Origin: Acidicapsa ligni
GTDB taxonomy: Bacteria; Acidobacteriota; Terriglobia; Terriglobales; Acidobacteriaceae
DNA length: 64,000 bases
NCBI RefSeq assembly: GCF_025685655.1
Contig: NZ_JAGSYG010000005.1
Location: 124,001 to 188,000 of the forward strand
Direction: 5' to 3'
Shown here one piece after another: positions 8,695 to 17,115 of the stretch (within the stretch, counting starts at the first letter, position 1; every line of letters starts with the position of its first letter). The notes under the pieces were generated by a model. That model was not told the origin of the DNA. It did no database searches and saw only the letters and a program-made list of their open reading frames with translations. The translations under genes were made by a program, and so were the position numbers.

Positions 8695-10204
8695 AACTCC
8701 CTTCATCCTGATTGCACTCCTGCTTCCGCTCGCTGCGTCTCCACTCTATTCGCAGAGCGTGAAACAGGCCTCATCATCGCCTGAGGGCTCTACTGCAGAT
8801 CGAGTAAAACCACTGAGCCTTCCGGATGCGCCATTCCCTCGTGGAAGTTTTGTACTGCCGCCGAATCCAGATGCAGGGCACATACCTGTGCCTCACACTG
8901 CGCTTTCCGTGGATCATGAATACGATCTGGTGGAGTTGATAGACATTGCCGAACGAGAAAACCCGGAGACACGGATAGCGTGGGAGAGAGCCCGCAACGT
9001 GGCTATCGGTGAGGGCATTGCGGCGAGCACCTACTTGCCCGTTATCACCGCCAATGTGCTTGGGGGATATCAAGGCGTGAACGGTCAGAGCAGCACTCTT
9101 GGGGCCACCGTTCATGGTTCTGCCAATGTGTTTGGCAGCGTGGAGGCTGTGTCGATAGGGTGGCTTCTCTTCGACTTCGGTGGAAGGAAGAACATTGTCG
9201 GTGCAGCTAAAAAAATGACCGATGCGTCTAACATCGCATTCACTGGCGCCCATCAACAAGTTATCTATTCTGTTTCAATTGCCTACTATGCGTATGTCGC
9301 GGCGGTAGAGCGTCATAAGACCGCAATGGAGGCGCTGACGAACGCGAGTGAAATTGAGGCTGCTGCTGAAGCACGTTACAACCACGGCGAAGGCACGGTT
9401 ATTGAAACCGCCCAGACTCGCAACTTGACTGCACAAGAGCGATTCTCTGTGGTGAATAGCCAAGGGGCAGAGCAGCAGGCGTATGCGACGTTGCTTGCTG
9501 CAATGGGTGTATCGCCGCTGGTGACGATCCGGATTGCGCCAGTGATGCATCATGCGCTCTCCACTGACGATCTCGCGCCGGTCGATCAGATTGTCAGTGA
9601 CGCGTTGACTCGCCGTCCGGATGTGCTTGCAGGCTACAGCACGCTGCAGGCAAGTCAGGCCTCCGTGAAAGTCGCTGAGGCCCAGAACCGCCCGAAGATT
9701 TTCTTAGCGGGTACAGGCGCTTATGTGAGCGGCCAACTCGGACTCACCGCAGTTCCTCCTATCGGAGAGCAGCTACCGACTCTGAACATCACCGGCAATC
9801 AATGGAATGGAACGATTTTGATGGGAATGTCGATTCCGATCTTTGACGCTCACCGGCGTGCCAATGCAATTCGTCAGGCGAAGAACGACGAGGATAAAGC
9901 CGCAACAACTCTTGATCAGATACGCCTGAATGCCATGCGAGAGATTGTGTCTGCACAGATTGCGCTGCGCACCAGCCTGGCTGCAAACGATGCGGCGCTC
10001 GTGTTGAAATCCGCCGCGCAGACGTCCTATGACGCGACGCTGGATTCCTACAAGCAGGGAGTCGGCACAGTGACAGCAACTGTCGATGCCGAGACACATC
10101 TTTTTCAAGCAGAGCTTGCCGAGGATGATGCCTACACGTCTGCTTTATCTGCTGCGGCCACAATTGCTTTTGCGACGGGAACTCTCGGAGCGGCTCCCAG
10201 GTGA
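8687..10204 (+). CDS. mdtP: MdtP-like outer-membrane factor (TolC superfamily)
   Basis: About 505 aa. A cleavable signal sequence (MNKTPFILIALLLPLAASPLYSQS) precedes two outer-membrane efflux repeats (about residues 85-270 and 300-500) with the usual long helices (SIAYYAYVAAVERH, VEAETHLFQAELAEDD-like). The start at 8687 overlaps the mdtO stop by 8 bp. A longer frame from 8552 lies inside mdtO and lacks a signal peptide. It completes a tripartite pump with the two preceding genes. Confidence 0.88.
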   Translation: MNKTPFILIALLLPLAASPLYSQSVKQASSSPEGSTADRVKPLSLPDAPFPRGSFVLPPNPDAGHIPVPHTALSVDHEYDLVELIDIAERENPETRIAWERARNVAIGEGIAASTYLPVITANVLGGYQGVNGQSSTLGATVHGSANVFGSVEAVSIGWLLFDFGGRKNIVGAAKKMTDASNIAFTGAHQQVIYSVSIAYYAYVAAVERHKTAMEALTNASEIEAAAEARYNHGEGTVIETAQTRNLTAQERFSVVNSQGAEQQAYATLLAAMGVSPLVTIRIAPVMHHALSTDDLAPVDQIVSDALTRRPDVLAGYSTLQASQASVKVAEAQNRPKIFLAGTGAYVSGQLGLTAVPPIGEQLPTLNITGNQWNGTILMGMSIPIFDAHRRANAIRQAKNDEDKAATTLDQIRLNAMREIVSAQIALRTSLAANDAALVLKSAAQTSYDATLDSYKQGVGTVTATVDAETHLFQAELAEDDAYTSALSAAATIAFATGTLGAAPR

Positions 10205-10284
10205 GTGATCGCCATCGGAAGTTGACTCACGTCAGGCGAGCAGAAATGCGCCTTTTCTCAGTTCGATCATTGGATAGGAGCCAG

Positions 10285-12639
10285 ATGCGGCCATTGAATA
10301 GTATGCGTTCAAAAAGCAGGATGTGGAAGGCCGCCGTGTGCGTTGCGCTGTCCATCGTTGGTCTATACACTCCGGCCGCGAATGCGCAAGCTGCAAATGC
10401 TCAAGCAGCGAGTGCTCAAGCCGCGCATGGAGCTGATGACCATAACGTGCCGGAAGCAGCAACACCAGCCATAACGCCGGCGACTGGCAGGCCGCGGATT
10501 GGCCTCGCTCTCGAAGGAGGAGGCGCTCTTGGCATTGCTCATGTCGGCGTTCTCCTGTGGCTGCATGAGCATCGCATCCCTGTCGATGAAGTTACAGGGA
10601 CAAGCATGGGTGCCCTGATTGGCTCGCTGGTCGCTTCAGGACATTCAGCCGAAGAGATTGAACACCTGGCAGCCGATACAAATTTCAACGATCTCTTTAC
10701 ATTGAAGCCTTCCATGAGCGATCTCAGCTTCAGGAGACGCGCAGATCAAAATGAGTTGCCTCAGGCTATTTCGATAGGCCTGCGCCACGGAACACCATCG
10801 ATCGGAAACGCGCTGATAGCAGACGGCGAATTGAATGCATTTCTTGGTCGGCAACTGAGTGCTTATAACAGCGAGAATCTGGACTTTGATGCATTGCCCA
10901 TTCCGTTTCGATGCGTCGCGACAAACCTCACGACATTGCAGCCTGCGGTGTTTCGCTCCGGATCCCTTCCATTCGCCGTACGCGCCTCCATCTCGATTCC
11001 AGGAGTGTTTCCCCCTGTGCGGAGTGGCCAGGATCTCCTGGTTGACGGAGCGATTATGGATAATCTGCCGACAGATGTGCTCCGTAGCGAACTGCATGCT
11101 CAGATTGTCATTTCTGTGTATCTCGGCGACTCCCCATTTCCAGAGCAGGATGCAACTTCCCTCGTGGGAATCTTTGCGCGCACGTTAGCGGCAGGGACAA
11201 GCGGGAATGTGCGATTGAATCGTTCTCGCGCAGATATCGAGATTGCTCCCGAATTGGACAGCTTCTCGGTGACGGATTACAAAAAGGCGAAAGCTCTCAT
11301 CAAAGCCGGGTACGACGCGACGGAGAAGCAGCGAGCCAAGCTACTTCCGTTAGCAATATCGGAGTCTGATTGGCAGGTCTACCAAGCTGCGCTTACGGCG
11401 AAGCTGAGGCGTCCACCAGCTTATATCCGAGTGGCGAGTGTGTCAGGTCCGGACTCATCGGTATCTGCGCATGTGGCCGCGGTTGCGAAGCAGTTACAGG
11501 ATCATCCCTTTAAGCCAGAACAGGCCGAGGCCGTTGTCGCGACTGTGAGAGGTAACGGAGCGCTGGATGCATATTATGAAACCTTCCAGAGTTCGGCAGC
11601 GGGATCGAACACTGGTGGCGGGAGCTCTGGTCTGCCCGATGACGGGGTAAAGATTTACTGGGACAAAAAAGTAGACGGACCACCTTACCTGTTGTTGGGC
11701 ACAGAAGTCATGGCGGCGACTTCGAATGTTACCAGCAGCATTTTCGACATTCGTTTCGTCGATCAAAACTTCGGCGGCTACGGTTCAGAACTGCGTTCGG
11801 ATGTTCGCATTGGATACCTCACGCAAGTGGGCACCGAATACTACAAGCCGCTGGGTGCCTCAAGATTGTTCGTTCAACCGAGCGTGCAGCTTCTTCGGGA
11901 GCCAGTGTATCTCTGGGATGACCAGAAGCGAGTGTCGGAGCGATTCCTTCAGCACGCAGGTGGCGGCTTGGATCTCGGCGTGGCAGTAAGCCAAAACTTG
12001 CAGGCATCGCTGGAGTATCGGGCATCGACGATCCGGTGGAAGCTAGTCAGCGGAACAGACTTTAGCCCCACGCCGCAGCTCTCAGGACGTGTGGAGAGCG
12101 CGGCAGCGCATTTTGTCTACACCACGAGGACTGCAGCAATTGCGTCGCCCCACGGCGCCCACGTGGATTTCACGATAGGTCATCTTTTTGACACTTCAGC
12201 GAGCGCAGACGCACCCTTTTCTAAACTGAGTGCGAGGCAGTCGTTTACATTCGCACGCGCCAATCTCATCAGTCTCTCGACTGAGGTGAATACATACTTT
12301 CGCAACAATGTGGCAGACCCTCTGCGTTTTACGCTTGGCGGACCCCTGCGCCTCTACGCATCGTCAATCGATGAATATCGCGGCACGGATACAGAACTCG
12401 TACGAGCGATTTATCTGCGACGCATCGCCTCGCTCCCGACGGGCATTGGACAGGGAGTTTATCTGACGGGAGGATACGAGCAAGGCAATGTATGGTCACC
12501 CGAACATCCTGCGATCTTCCGGCAGGATGGGTTCGGAGGAGTTCTGTTGAGCACACCTGTCGGCGCAATCACATTCGGCGGTGCTGTAGGCGATGAGGAC
12601 CACCGGAAGATCTTCTTTACCTTCGGGAAACTGTTTTAG
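10285..12639 (+). CDS. patatin-like phospholipase with C-terminal beta-barrel (PlpD-like, type Vd)
   Basis: About 784 aa. A signal peptide (WKAAVCVALSIVGLYTPAANAQ) is followed by three copies of an AQAAN/S repeat. The patatin domain has an oxyanion loop LEGGGALG, nucleophile Ser in GTSMG (about residue 107) and catalytic Asp in VDGAIMDN. A POTRA-like linker (about 380-460) leads to a Bac_surface_Ag-type barrel ending in aromatic Phe (FFTFGKLF), the usual outer-membrane insertion signal. This is the layout of the PlpD lipase autotransporter. ATG at 10285 is preferred: AGGAG lies 5 bp upstream and the signal peptide starts there. It follows the efflux operon by 80 bp. Confidence 0.85.
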   Translation: MRPLNSMRSKSRMWKAAVCVALSIVGLYTPAANAQAANAQAASAQAAHGADDHNVPEAATPAITPATGRPRIGLALEGGGALGIAHVGVLLWLHEHRIPVDEVTGTSMGALIGSLVASGHSAEEIEHLAADTNFNDLFTLKPSMSDLSFRRRADQNELPQAISIGLRHGTPSIGNALIADGELNAFLGRQLSAYNSENLDFDALPIPFRCVATNLTTLQPAVFRSGSLPFAVRASISIPGVFPPVRSGQDLLVDGAIMDNLPTDVLRSELHAQIVISVYLGDSPFPEQDATSLVGIFARTLAAGTSGNVRLNRSRADIEIAPELDSFSVTDYKKAKALIKAGYDATEKQRAKLLPLAISESDWQVYQAALTAKLRRPPAYIRVASVSGPDSSVSAHVAAVAKQLQDHPFKPEQAEAVVATVRGNGALDAYYETFQSSAAGSNTGGGSSGLPDDGVKIYWDKKVDGPPYLLLGTEVMAATSNVTSSIFDIRFVDQNFGGYGSELRSDVRIGYLTQVGTEYYKPLGASRLFVQPSVQLLREPVYLWDDQKRVSERFLQHAGGGLDLGVAVSQNLQASLEYRASTIRWKLVSGTDFSPTPQLSGRVESAAAHFVYTTRTAAIASPHGAHVDFTIGHLFDTSASADAPFSKLSARQSFTFARANLISLSTEVNTYFRNNVADPLRFTLGGPLRLYASSIDEYRGTDTELVRAIYLRRIASLPTGIGQGVYLTGGYEQGNVWSPEHPAIFRQDGFGGVLLSTPVGAITFGGAVGDEDHRKIFFTFGKLF

Positions 12640-12669
12640 GCAGAGCCTGGAAATGGAGTTCCATAGAGC

Positions 12670-13119
12670 ATGGATTCTGCAGCGATGAGCGCATTGGCTG
12701 TCTTCGGAGGCACATCCGTGGGCTCACTTTCTCCGGTTCTCAGCAACTACGTCCTACAACGGCGAGTTGCGCGGAGGGACTTGATTAACCGTGAAATCGC
12801 AGAGAGGCAAAAACTGTATTCCGACTTCATTTCTGAAGCGGCTCGCCTTCATGCCGATGCGATGACTAAGAATATCTTCGATCTGAATGAGTTAGTAAGC
12901 CTGTACGCCTTGACGAGCCGCATACGGCTGGTCTCTCCGGACGACGTAGTGCATGCGGCGGAAGAGATGGTCAGGAGCACAGTGCAGCGATATGGCGAAA
13001 TCAACATGACCCTCGAAGACCTGAGAGAGGCAGCTCTTGCGTCCAGGGCCGATCCTCTCAAGCGATTTAGTACGGCCTGCAGAAAGGATCTGCAGAGGCT
13101 TGTTCGACTGGCAGGTTAA
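12670..13119 (+). CDS. small membrane-anchored protein of unknown function
   Basis: 149 aa. A weakly hydrophobic N-terminal segment (MSALAVFGGTSVGSLSPVLSNYVL) is followed by an all-helical soluble region with RR and ER pairs (INREIAERQKLYSDFISEAARLHADA). I do not recognise a named domain, but composition and length fit a widespread group of one-helix membrane proteins. It lies 31 bp after the patatin stop, so it may be co-transcribed. A strong hairpin at 13151 follows. Confidence 0.6.
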   Translation: MDSAAMSALAVFGGTSVGSLSPVLSNYVLQRRVARRDLINREIAERQKLYSDFISEAARLHADAMTKNIFDLNELVSLYALTSRIRLVSPDDVVHAAEEMVRSTVQRYGEINMTLEDLREAALASRADPLKRFSTACRKDLQRLVRLAG

Positions 13120-13150
13120 TGTGCCCTGAACGCCTTCAGGCAGGAATGAA

Positions 13151-13186
13151 AACAGGCGGATCGCTCGATGGAAAGATCCGCCTGTT
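13151..13186. terminator. bidirectional hairpin terminator
   Basis: Perfect 12-bp arms (AACAGGCGGATC and its complement) around a 12-nt loop between two convergent genes. Read leftwards, the stem runs into TTTTC, so it best serves formate dehydrogenase; it may also stop transcripts from the left. Confidence 0.8.
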
Positions 13187-13257
13187 GCAATGCAGTCAAT
13201 CAATCAAAGTACAGATACTCAGTGATTCAAGGACAGTGCCGTGCCCATGAAACTGAG

Positions 13258-14424
13258 CTACTTCTTCGCGGCGACATCATAGGACTTCGCGCCTGTGCCA
13301 GCGAGCGCACCACCAGCAACAATCAGATACTCATTGCGTATGGGCCTGTCTTCAAACCAGCATTCGAGAATCTCCCGCGTTCCTGCAGCATAACGAGCCT
13401 GTCCCGAGAGTGAGGCTCCCGAGATGTGCGGGGTCATTCCGTTGTGAGGCATAGTCCGCCACGGATGATCCTTGGGCGCGGGTTGCGGGAACCAGACATC
13501 GCCCGCGTAACCAGCGAGTTGTCCGCTCTCCAGTGCGCGAACGATTGCATCGCGATCACAGATCTCACCACGGGCACAATTGACTACATAGGACCCAGGC
13601 TTCATGCTGTTCAGTAGCTTCTCATCGAAGAGATTTTTCGTTCCGGGATACAGTGGGGCATGGATGCTGATGGCATCGCAGGCTGCAACCAGTTCCTCGA
13701 CGCTTGGGTGAAACGTAAGTCCCAGTTCCTTCTCGACGCTCTCCGGCAAACGATGCTTGTCGAAGTAGTGAAGGTGAACGTCGAAGGGCTTGAGGCGTTT
13801 CAGCACGGCCACTCCGATTCTTCCAGCCGCTACTGTTCCGACATGCATTCCTTCGATATCGTAAGAGCGCGAAACGCAGTCGGAGATATTCCATCCGCCC
13901 TTTGCCGCGATTTCATGCGATGGAATGTAATTGCGGACCAGGGAAAGGATCATCATAACCGCGTGTTCCGCGACGGAGATGCTGTTGGAGAATGTCTCTT
14001 CAACAACAGTGATGCCCGCTTTGATAGCAGCATCGAGATCGACGTGGTCCGATCCGATACCTGCCGTAATCGCAAGCTTTAGCTTCCTGGCTTTCGCAAT
14101 CCGCTCGGCTGTGAGATAGGCCGGCCAGAAGGGCTGTGAGATGACGATGTCCGCATCGGGCAGCTCCTTCTCGAAGACTGAGTCCGGCCCTTCTTTGTCT
14201 GAAGTGACAACGAAGGTATGACCAAGACCCTCAAGATATTCGCGGAGACCAAGACCGCCCGAGACGCAACCAAGCAGCTCGCCAGGAACAAAGTCTATAT
14301 GTTTAGGAGTCGGAACAGTCTGTCCGCCAGGATAGACCTCAATCTTTGGGATATCTTTCCGCGCGTACTGCGGAGGATATCCAGTGGTGGGATCATCGAA
14401 AAGAACGCATAGGATCTTCGCCAT
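13258..14424 (-). CDS. fdh: NAD-dependent formate dehydrogenase
   Basis: About 388 aa of the D-2-hydroxyacid dehydrogenase superfamily, oxidising formate to CO2 with NAD reduction in the cytoplasm. The signatures are those of methylotroph-type FDH: QPFWPAYLT near the substrate loop, AITAGIGSDHVDL, EETFSNSISVAEHAVMMIL and the catalytic His-Gln region HISGASLSGQARYAAG. The Asp after the second Rossmann strand (HYFDKHRLP) predicts NAD rather than NADP specificity. ATG at 14424 starts at MAKILCVLF; the upstream start at 14475 adds a basic tail. No other C1 genes are nearby, so it probably works alone as an NADH source. Confidence 0.92.
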   Translation of the reverse strand: MAKILCVLFDDPTTGYPPQYARKDIPKIEVYPGGQTVPTPKHIDFVPGELLGCVSGGLGLREYLEGLGHTFVVTSDKEGPDSVFEKELPDADIVISQPFWPAYLTAERIAKARKLKLAITAGIGSDHVDLDAAIKAGITVVEETFSNSISVAEHAVMMILSLVRNYIPSHEIAAKGGWNISDCVSRSYDIEGMHVGTVAAGRIGVAVLKRLKPFDVHLHYFDKHRLPESVEKELGLTFHPSVEELVAACDAISIHAPLYPGTKNLFDEKLLNSMKPGSYVVNCARGEICDRDAIVRALESGQLAGYAGDVWFPQPAPKDHPWRTMPHNGMTPHISGASLSGQARYAAGTREILECWFEDRPIRNEYLIVAGGALAGTGAKSYDVAAKK

Positions 14425-14571
14425 TTTTTTCCTCTTCTTTGCCTGCAAGTTCGTTGATTTCGCAAGACTCCCCAACTGCGATGGAGAAGAACAGTTGGTT
14501 CAACTATCAGCACCCGCCGGGGAACAGCCACTTATCTTTCTAGAGCAATCGCTCGACGAGCAAACTGCTGT

Positions 14572-14592
14572 TACGACACCTTAGGATGTCGT
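14572..14592. promoter_or_regulatory. TACGACA-N7-TGTCGTA inverted repeat
   Basis: Perfect 7-bp arms around a 7-nt centre, about 150 bp upstream of the formate dehydrogenase start. It shares the TGTCG half-site with the repeats at 14801-14842, which suggests a common regulator. No T-run follows, so an operator fits better than a terminator. Confidence 0.4.
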
Positions 14593-14800
14593 ACGAAGTG
14601 GCATTGCAATCAACGTGCCAGATGATCCAATCTCTGTTGAGACTGCTTCGCAATCGATACAGGCATCTATCGTCAGCGATTCAATGCGTGTAATCGTCAG
14701 TGTTCATCTCAGTAAATGAGTTCGCCGTTTACAACTATGCTCGATGAGAACAGGAAAATCGGCATACATGATTTTAAGATTGCCTGGCATTTGCAATAGC

Positions 14801-14842
14801 ACTACTGTCGAAATGTCGACAGTAGTGTCGTCGCATCGACAT
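14801..14842. promoter_or_regulatory. tandem TGTCGA inverted repeats
   Basis: A perfect 11-bp inverted repeat (ACTACTGTCGA, 4-nt spacer, complement) at 14801-14826 is directly followed by a second, shorter one (TGTCG-N6-CGACA) at 14827-14842. It lies about 260 bp upstream of the hydrolase start. The stacked half-sites resemble a multi-site operator; the long arms could also form a hairpin. Confidence 0.45.
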
Positions 14843-15103
14843 ATTAAACGGATGATCCGCAGGACAGCAGGGTCAACACAGACGCAGCAACACCCTATAC
14901 ATTTACATGGCTATTCGATTGAGAGTTCTCCCGGAGAACACGGCCATACAAACATATAATAGGCATCCCTTCGACCATCCTCTACTATCGAACGGGGTCA
15001 AGATGATCAACTCCTACTGTCAGCGAATCTTAGGACGCAGGTAACGCTTCCTCAACATGACGGATGGATTAATCTATCCTCTCTCGATAAAGGAAGAATA
15101 TAA

Positions 15104-16138
15104 ATGGTGTCCAAGTATAATCACATCCGAGAAACGGAGTCCGCTGAAACATTGGACCCGATCCGTAGCGAGATCGCTGATATATCGCGCCGACAAGTCT
15201 TTATCGGCGGAGCAGCGATTGTGGCTACTATGAATTTACCCACGGCCGCTTTGGCACTTCAACCCAAAGCAGCGAAACCGTCAACCTTGCGTGGCAAGAA
15301 ACAAGGAGCAAAAGATATGAATATGTTCGAAACCAAAGATGGAACATCCATCTTCTATAAGGACTGGGGAACCGGCCCTGTCGTGACTTTCTCGCATGGT
15401 TGGCCGCTTAGCTCTGATGCCTGGGATGCTCAGATGCTGTTTCTCGGAATGCAGGGCTATCGCGTCGTCGCTCATGATCGCCGTGGTCATGGCCGCTCAG
15501 GCCAGACCTGGGGCAAAGACAACATGGACCAGTACGCCGATGATCTGGCCGAACTCATCGAACATCTCGACCTGAAAGAGATCGCCATGGTCGGCCACTC
15601 CACAGGTGGCGGCGAGGTCGCTCGTTATATCGGCAGGCACGGAAACGCACGCGTCAAGAAGGCTGTCCTGATCTCCGCGGTGCCTCCGATCATGTTGAAG
15701 AGCGAGAGCAATCCCGGCGGTCTGCCGATGTCCGTTTTCGACGGAATTCGTGCCGGTGTGGCTGGGGATCGTTCGCAGTTCTACAAGGATCTGAGCATCC
15801 CGTTCTACGGCTATAACAAGCCGGATGCGAAGATTTCCGAGGGCGTTCGCGAGGCATTCTGGCGCCTCGGAATGCAGTCCTCGATCATTGGATCGTACGA
15901 TTGCATCAAGGCCTTTTCTGAGACCGATCAGAATGAAGATCTAAAGAAGATCGAAGTGCCTCTGCTCGTAATCCAGGGTGACGCGGATCAAATCGTGCCG
16001 ATTGACGATTCCGGTCGGCTCACGGTGAAGATCGTCAAAAATGCAAGGCTGGAAGTCATACCGGGCGCTCCGCATGGCCTGTGCACAACCCATGCCGATG
16101 TCGTCAATCAACACCTGTTGACATTCCTCAAAAGCTAA
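15104..16138 (+). CDS. Tat-exported alpha/beta hydrolase (chloroperoxidase/esterase-like)
   Basis: 344 aa. The N-terminus carries a twin-arginine motif (SRRQVFIGG) followed by a hydrophobic stretch ending near ALA, so export by Tat is likely. The mature part is an alpha/beta hydrolase of the non-haem chloroperoxidase type: [11 protein letters not shown] oxyanion loop, nucleophile Ser in VGHSTGGGE, Asp in GDADQIVP and His in [10 protein letters not shown]. Family members are esterases or perhydrolases; the natural substrate is unknown. An internal ATG before NMFETKDG could give a cytoplasmic form. A strong terminator follows the stop by 35 bp. Confidence 0.85.
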   Translation: MVSKYNHIRETESAETLDPIRSEIADISRRQVFIGGAAIVATMNLPTAALALQPKAAKPSTLRGKKQGAKDMNMFETKDGTSIFYKDWGTGPVVTFSHGWPLSSDAWDAQMLFLGMQGYRVVAHDRRGHGRSGQTWGKDNMDQYADDLAELIEHLDLKEIAMVGHSTGGGEVARYIGRHGNARVKKAVLISAVPPIMLKSESNPGGLPMSVFDGIRAGVAGDRSQFYKDLSIPFYGYNKPDAKISEGVREAFWRLGMQSSIIGSYDCIKAFSETDQNEDLKKIEVPLLVIQGDADQIVPIDDSGRLTVKIVKNARLEVIPGAPHGLCTTHADVVNQHLLTFLKS

Positions 16139-16173
16139 GACGATTCAAAGTGCTGGAACGTCTGATATCCCCA

Positions 16174-16200
16174 AAGAGGGTCGCTATTTGCGACCCTCTT
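16174..16200 (+). terminator. rho-independent terminator of the hydrolase gene
   Basis: Perfect 11-bp stem (AAGAGGGTCGC and complement) with a TATTT loop, followed by TTCGTTGTC, 35 bp after the hydrolase stop. Confidence 0.85.
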
Positions 16201-16241
16201 TTCGTTGTCATTTTTAATTGATATATTTCATTGCTTACAAG

Positions 16242-16277
16242 ATTATGGGCGTCGCATTGGTTCGCGACGCCCATAAT
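16242..16277 (-). terminator. terminator of the DyP-encapsulin operon
   Basis: Perfect 14-bp arms (ATTATGGGCGTCGC and complement) around an 8-nt loop, 22 bp beyond the encapsulin stop on its coding strand. Confidence 0.8.
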
Positions 16278-16299
16278 GAATAGAGGAACAGAAGTATTT

Positions 16300-17115
16300 T
16301 TATACCGAAGGCTTAGCAGAGGGCGAGAGCACAACCGACGCTTCGCTCGTCAGGACGCGGGACGTGAATGTTTCCTGAAGGTAAAGTCGGACGACCGAGT
16401 CTGTGTGGCTGAGATAGCCGATGGATATATCCTGCCCGATGTTGAGCTCAAAGTCTCCCCCGCGAGTAGTCAGGACAAAGGCGCCCTCGATAGCAGGAGC
16501 CCAGACGATATTGCCGTCGACAATGCGGTTGACATGCTCCAACACCGGGTATCCGTGATCGCGTGTCTCGGCAAGTTCCGTATATTCTTTCGCGCCGAGC
16601 AAGACGCAGTAAGGGCCGTTGACGCCGACAAGACGCAGTTGACTCAAAGCCTGGGCAACAGCGTCCGGATAGTCTCGCACGTCAGCGGGAAGAGTCATGA
16701 TCGGGTTGCTGGTACCTTCTCGGATGCCCTGGATGTTCGCCTCGCGATAGCCATTGAAGATGGCGCGGTCTTCAGCGAAGGCGATCGTCTTCGCCGCATC
16801 CTTTGCAGGTTGCCAGTCTGAGTCATCCGAGCCTCGCTCGACATCGTCGATGGCCTCACGTGTCAGTTCAAAAGGAACCCGCAACTCCACGAAAGACTTT
16901 ACCTCGCGCTGCCTCGCGATGATATTTGCTTCTGGTGCAGCAATCGACAATAAGTGGCCTGTGGCAACTGCCGGCGAATTGATTCCGCTGGGCGTTGGTA
17001 CATCCACAACGCGTCTTCCTGCGAGATAGCGCTTGAGCGTTCGAGTTGTTTCCTCCTCGATCTGCTCCCATGCTGCGTCTGAGATTGGTGCTAACTCCCG
17101 ATGGAGGTTATTCAT
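16300..17115 (-). CDS. encapsulin shell protein (family 1, linocin M18-like)
   Basis: 271 aa, the usual length for HK97-fold encapsulins that form 60-subunit shells. Family 1 signatures are clear: NNLHRELAPISDAAWEQIEEE at the start, TLKRYLAGRRVVDV, RVPFELTREAIDDVERG, AEDRAIFNGY and GQDISIGYLSHT near the end. Its start overlaps the stop of the upstream DyP gene by 8 bp. The ribosome-binding sequence AGAGGAGAG lies inside the codons for the DyP targeting tail, so cargo and shell translation are coupled. The shell is expected to enclose the peroxidase. Confidence 0.95.
   Translation of the reverse strand: MNNLHRELAPISDAAWEQIEEETTRTLKRYLAGRRVVDVPTPSGINSPAVATGHLLSIAAPEANIIARQREVKSFVELRVPFELTREAIDDVERGSDDSDWQPAKDAAKTIAFAEDRAIFNGYREANIQGIREGTSNPIMTLPADVRDYPDAVAQALSQLRLVGVNGPYCVLLGAKEYTELAETRDHGYPVLEHVNRIVDGNIVWAPAIEGAFVLTTRGGDFELNIGQDISIGYLSHTDSVVRLYLQETFTSRVLTSEASVVLSPSAKPSV

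Larger units (their letters stand above)
14425..15103. other. long intergenic region with TGTCG inverted repeats
   Basis: About 680 bp between divergent genes (formate dehydrogenase leftwards, alpha/beta hydrolase rightwards) without a credible coding frame. It holds several inverted repeats built on TGTCG/CGACA, listed separately, and presumably both promoters. Base composition is more AT-rich than in the neighbouring genes. Confidence 0.7.

Noticed and set aside
7975-8706. Open frame of 243 codons on the minus strand inside the mdtO-like gene
   Set aside because: Antisense to a clear FUSC permease, no recognisable domain, residue composition typical of a reverse-strand shadow.
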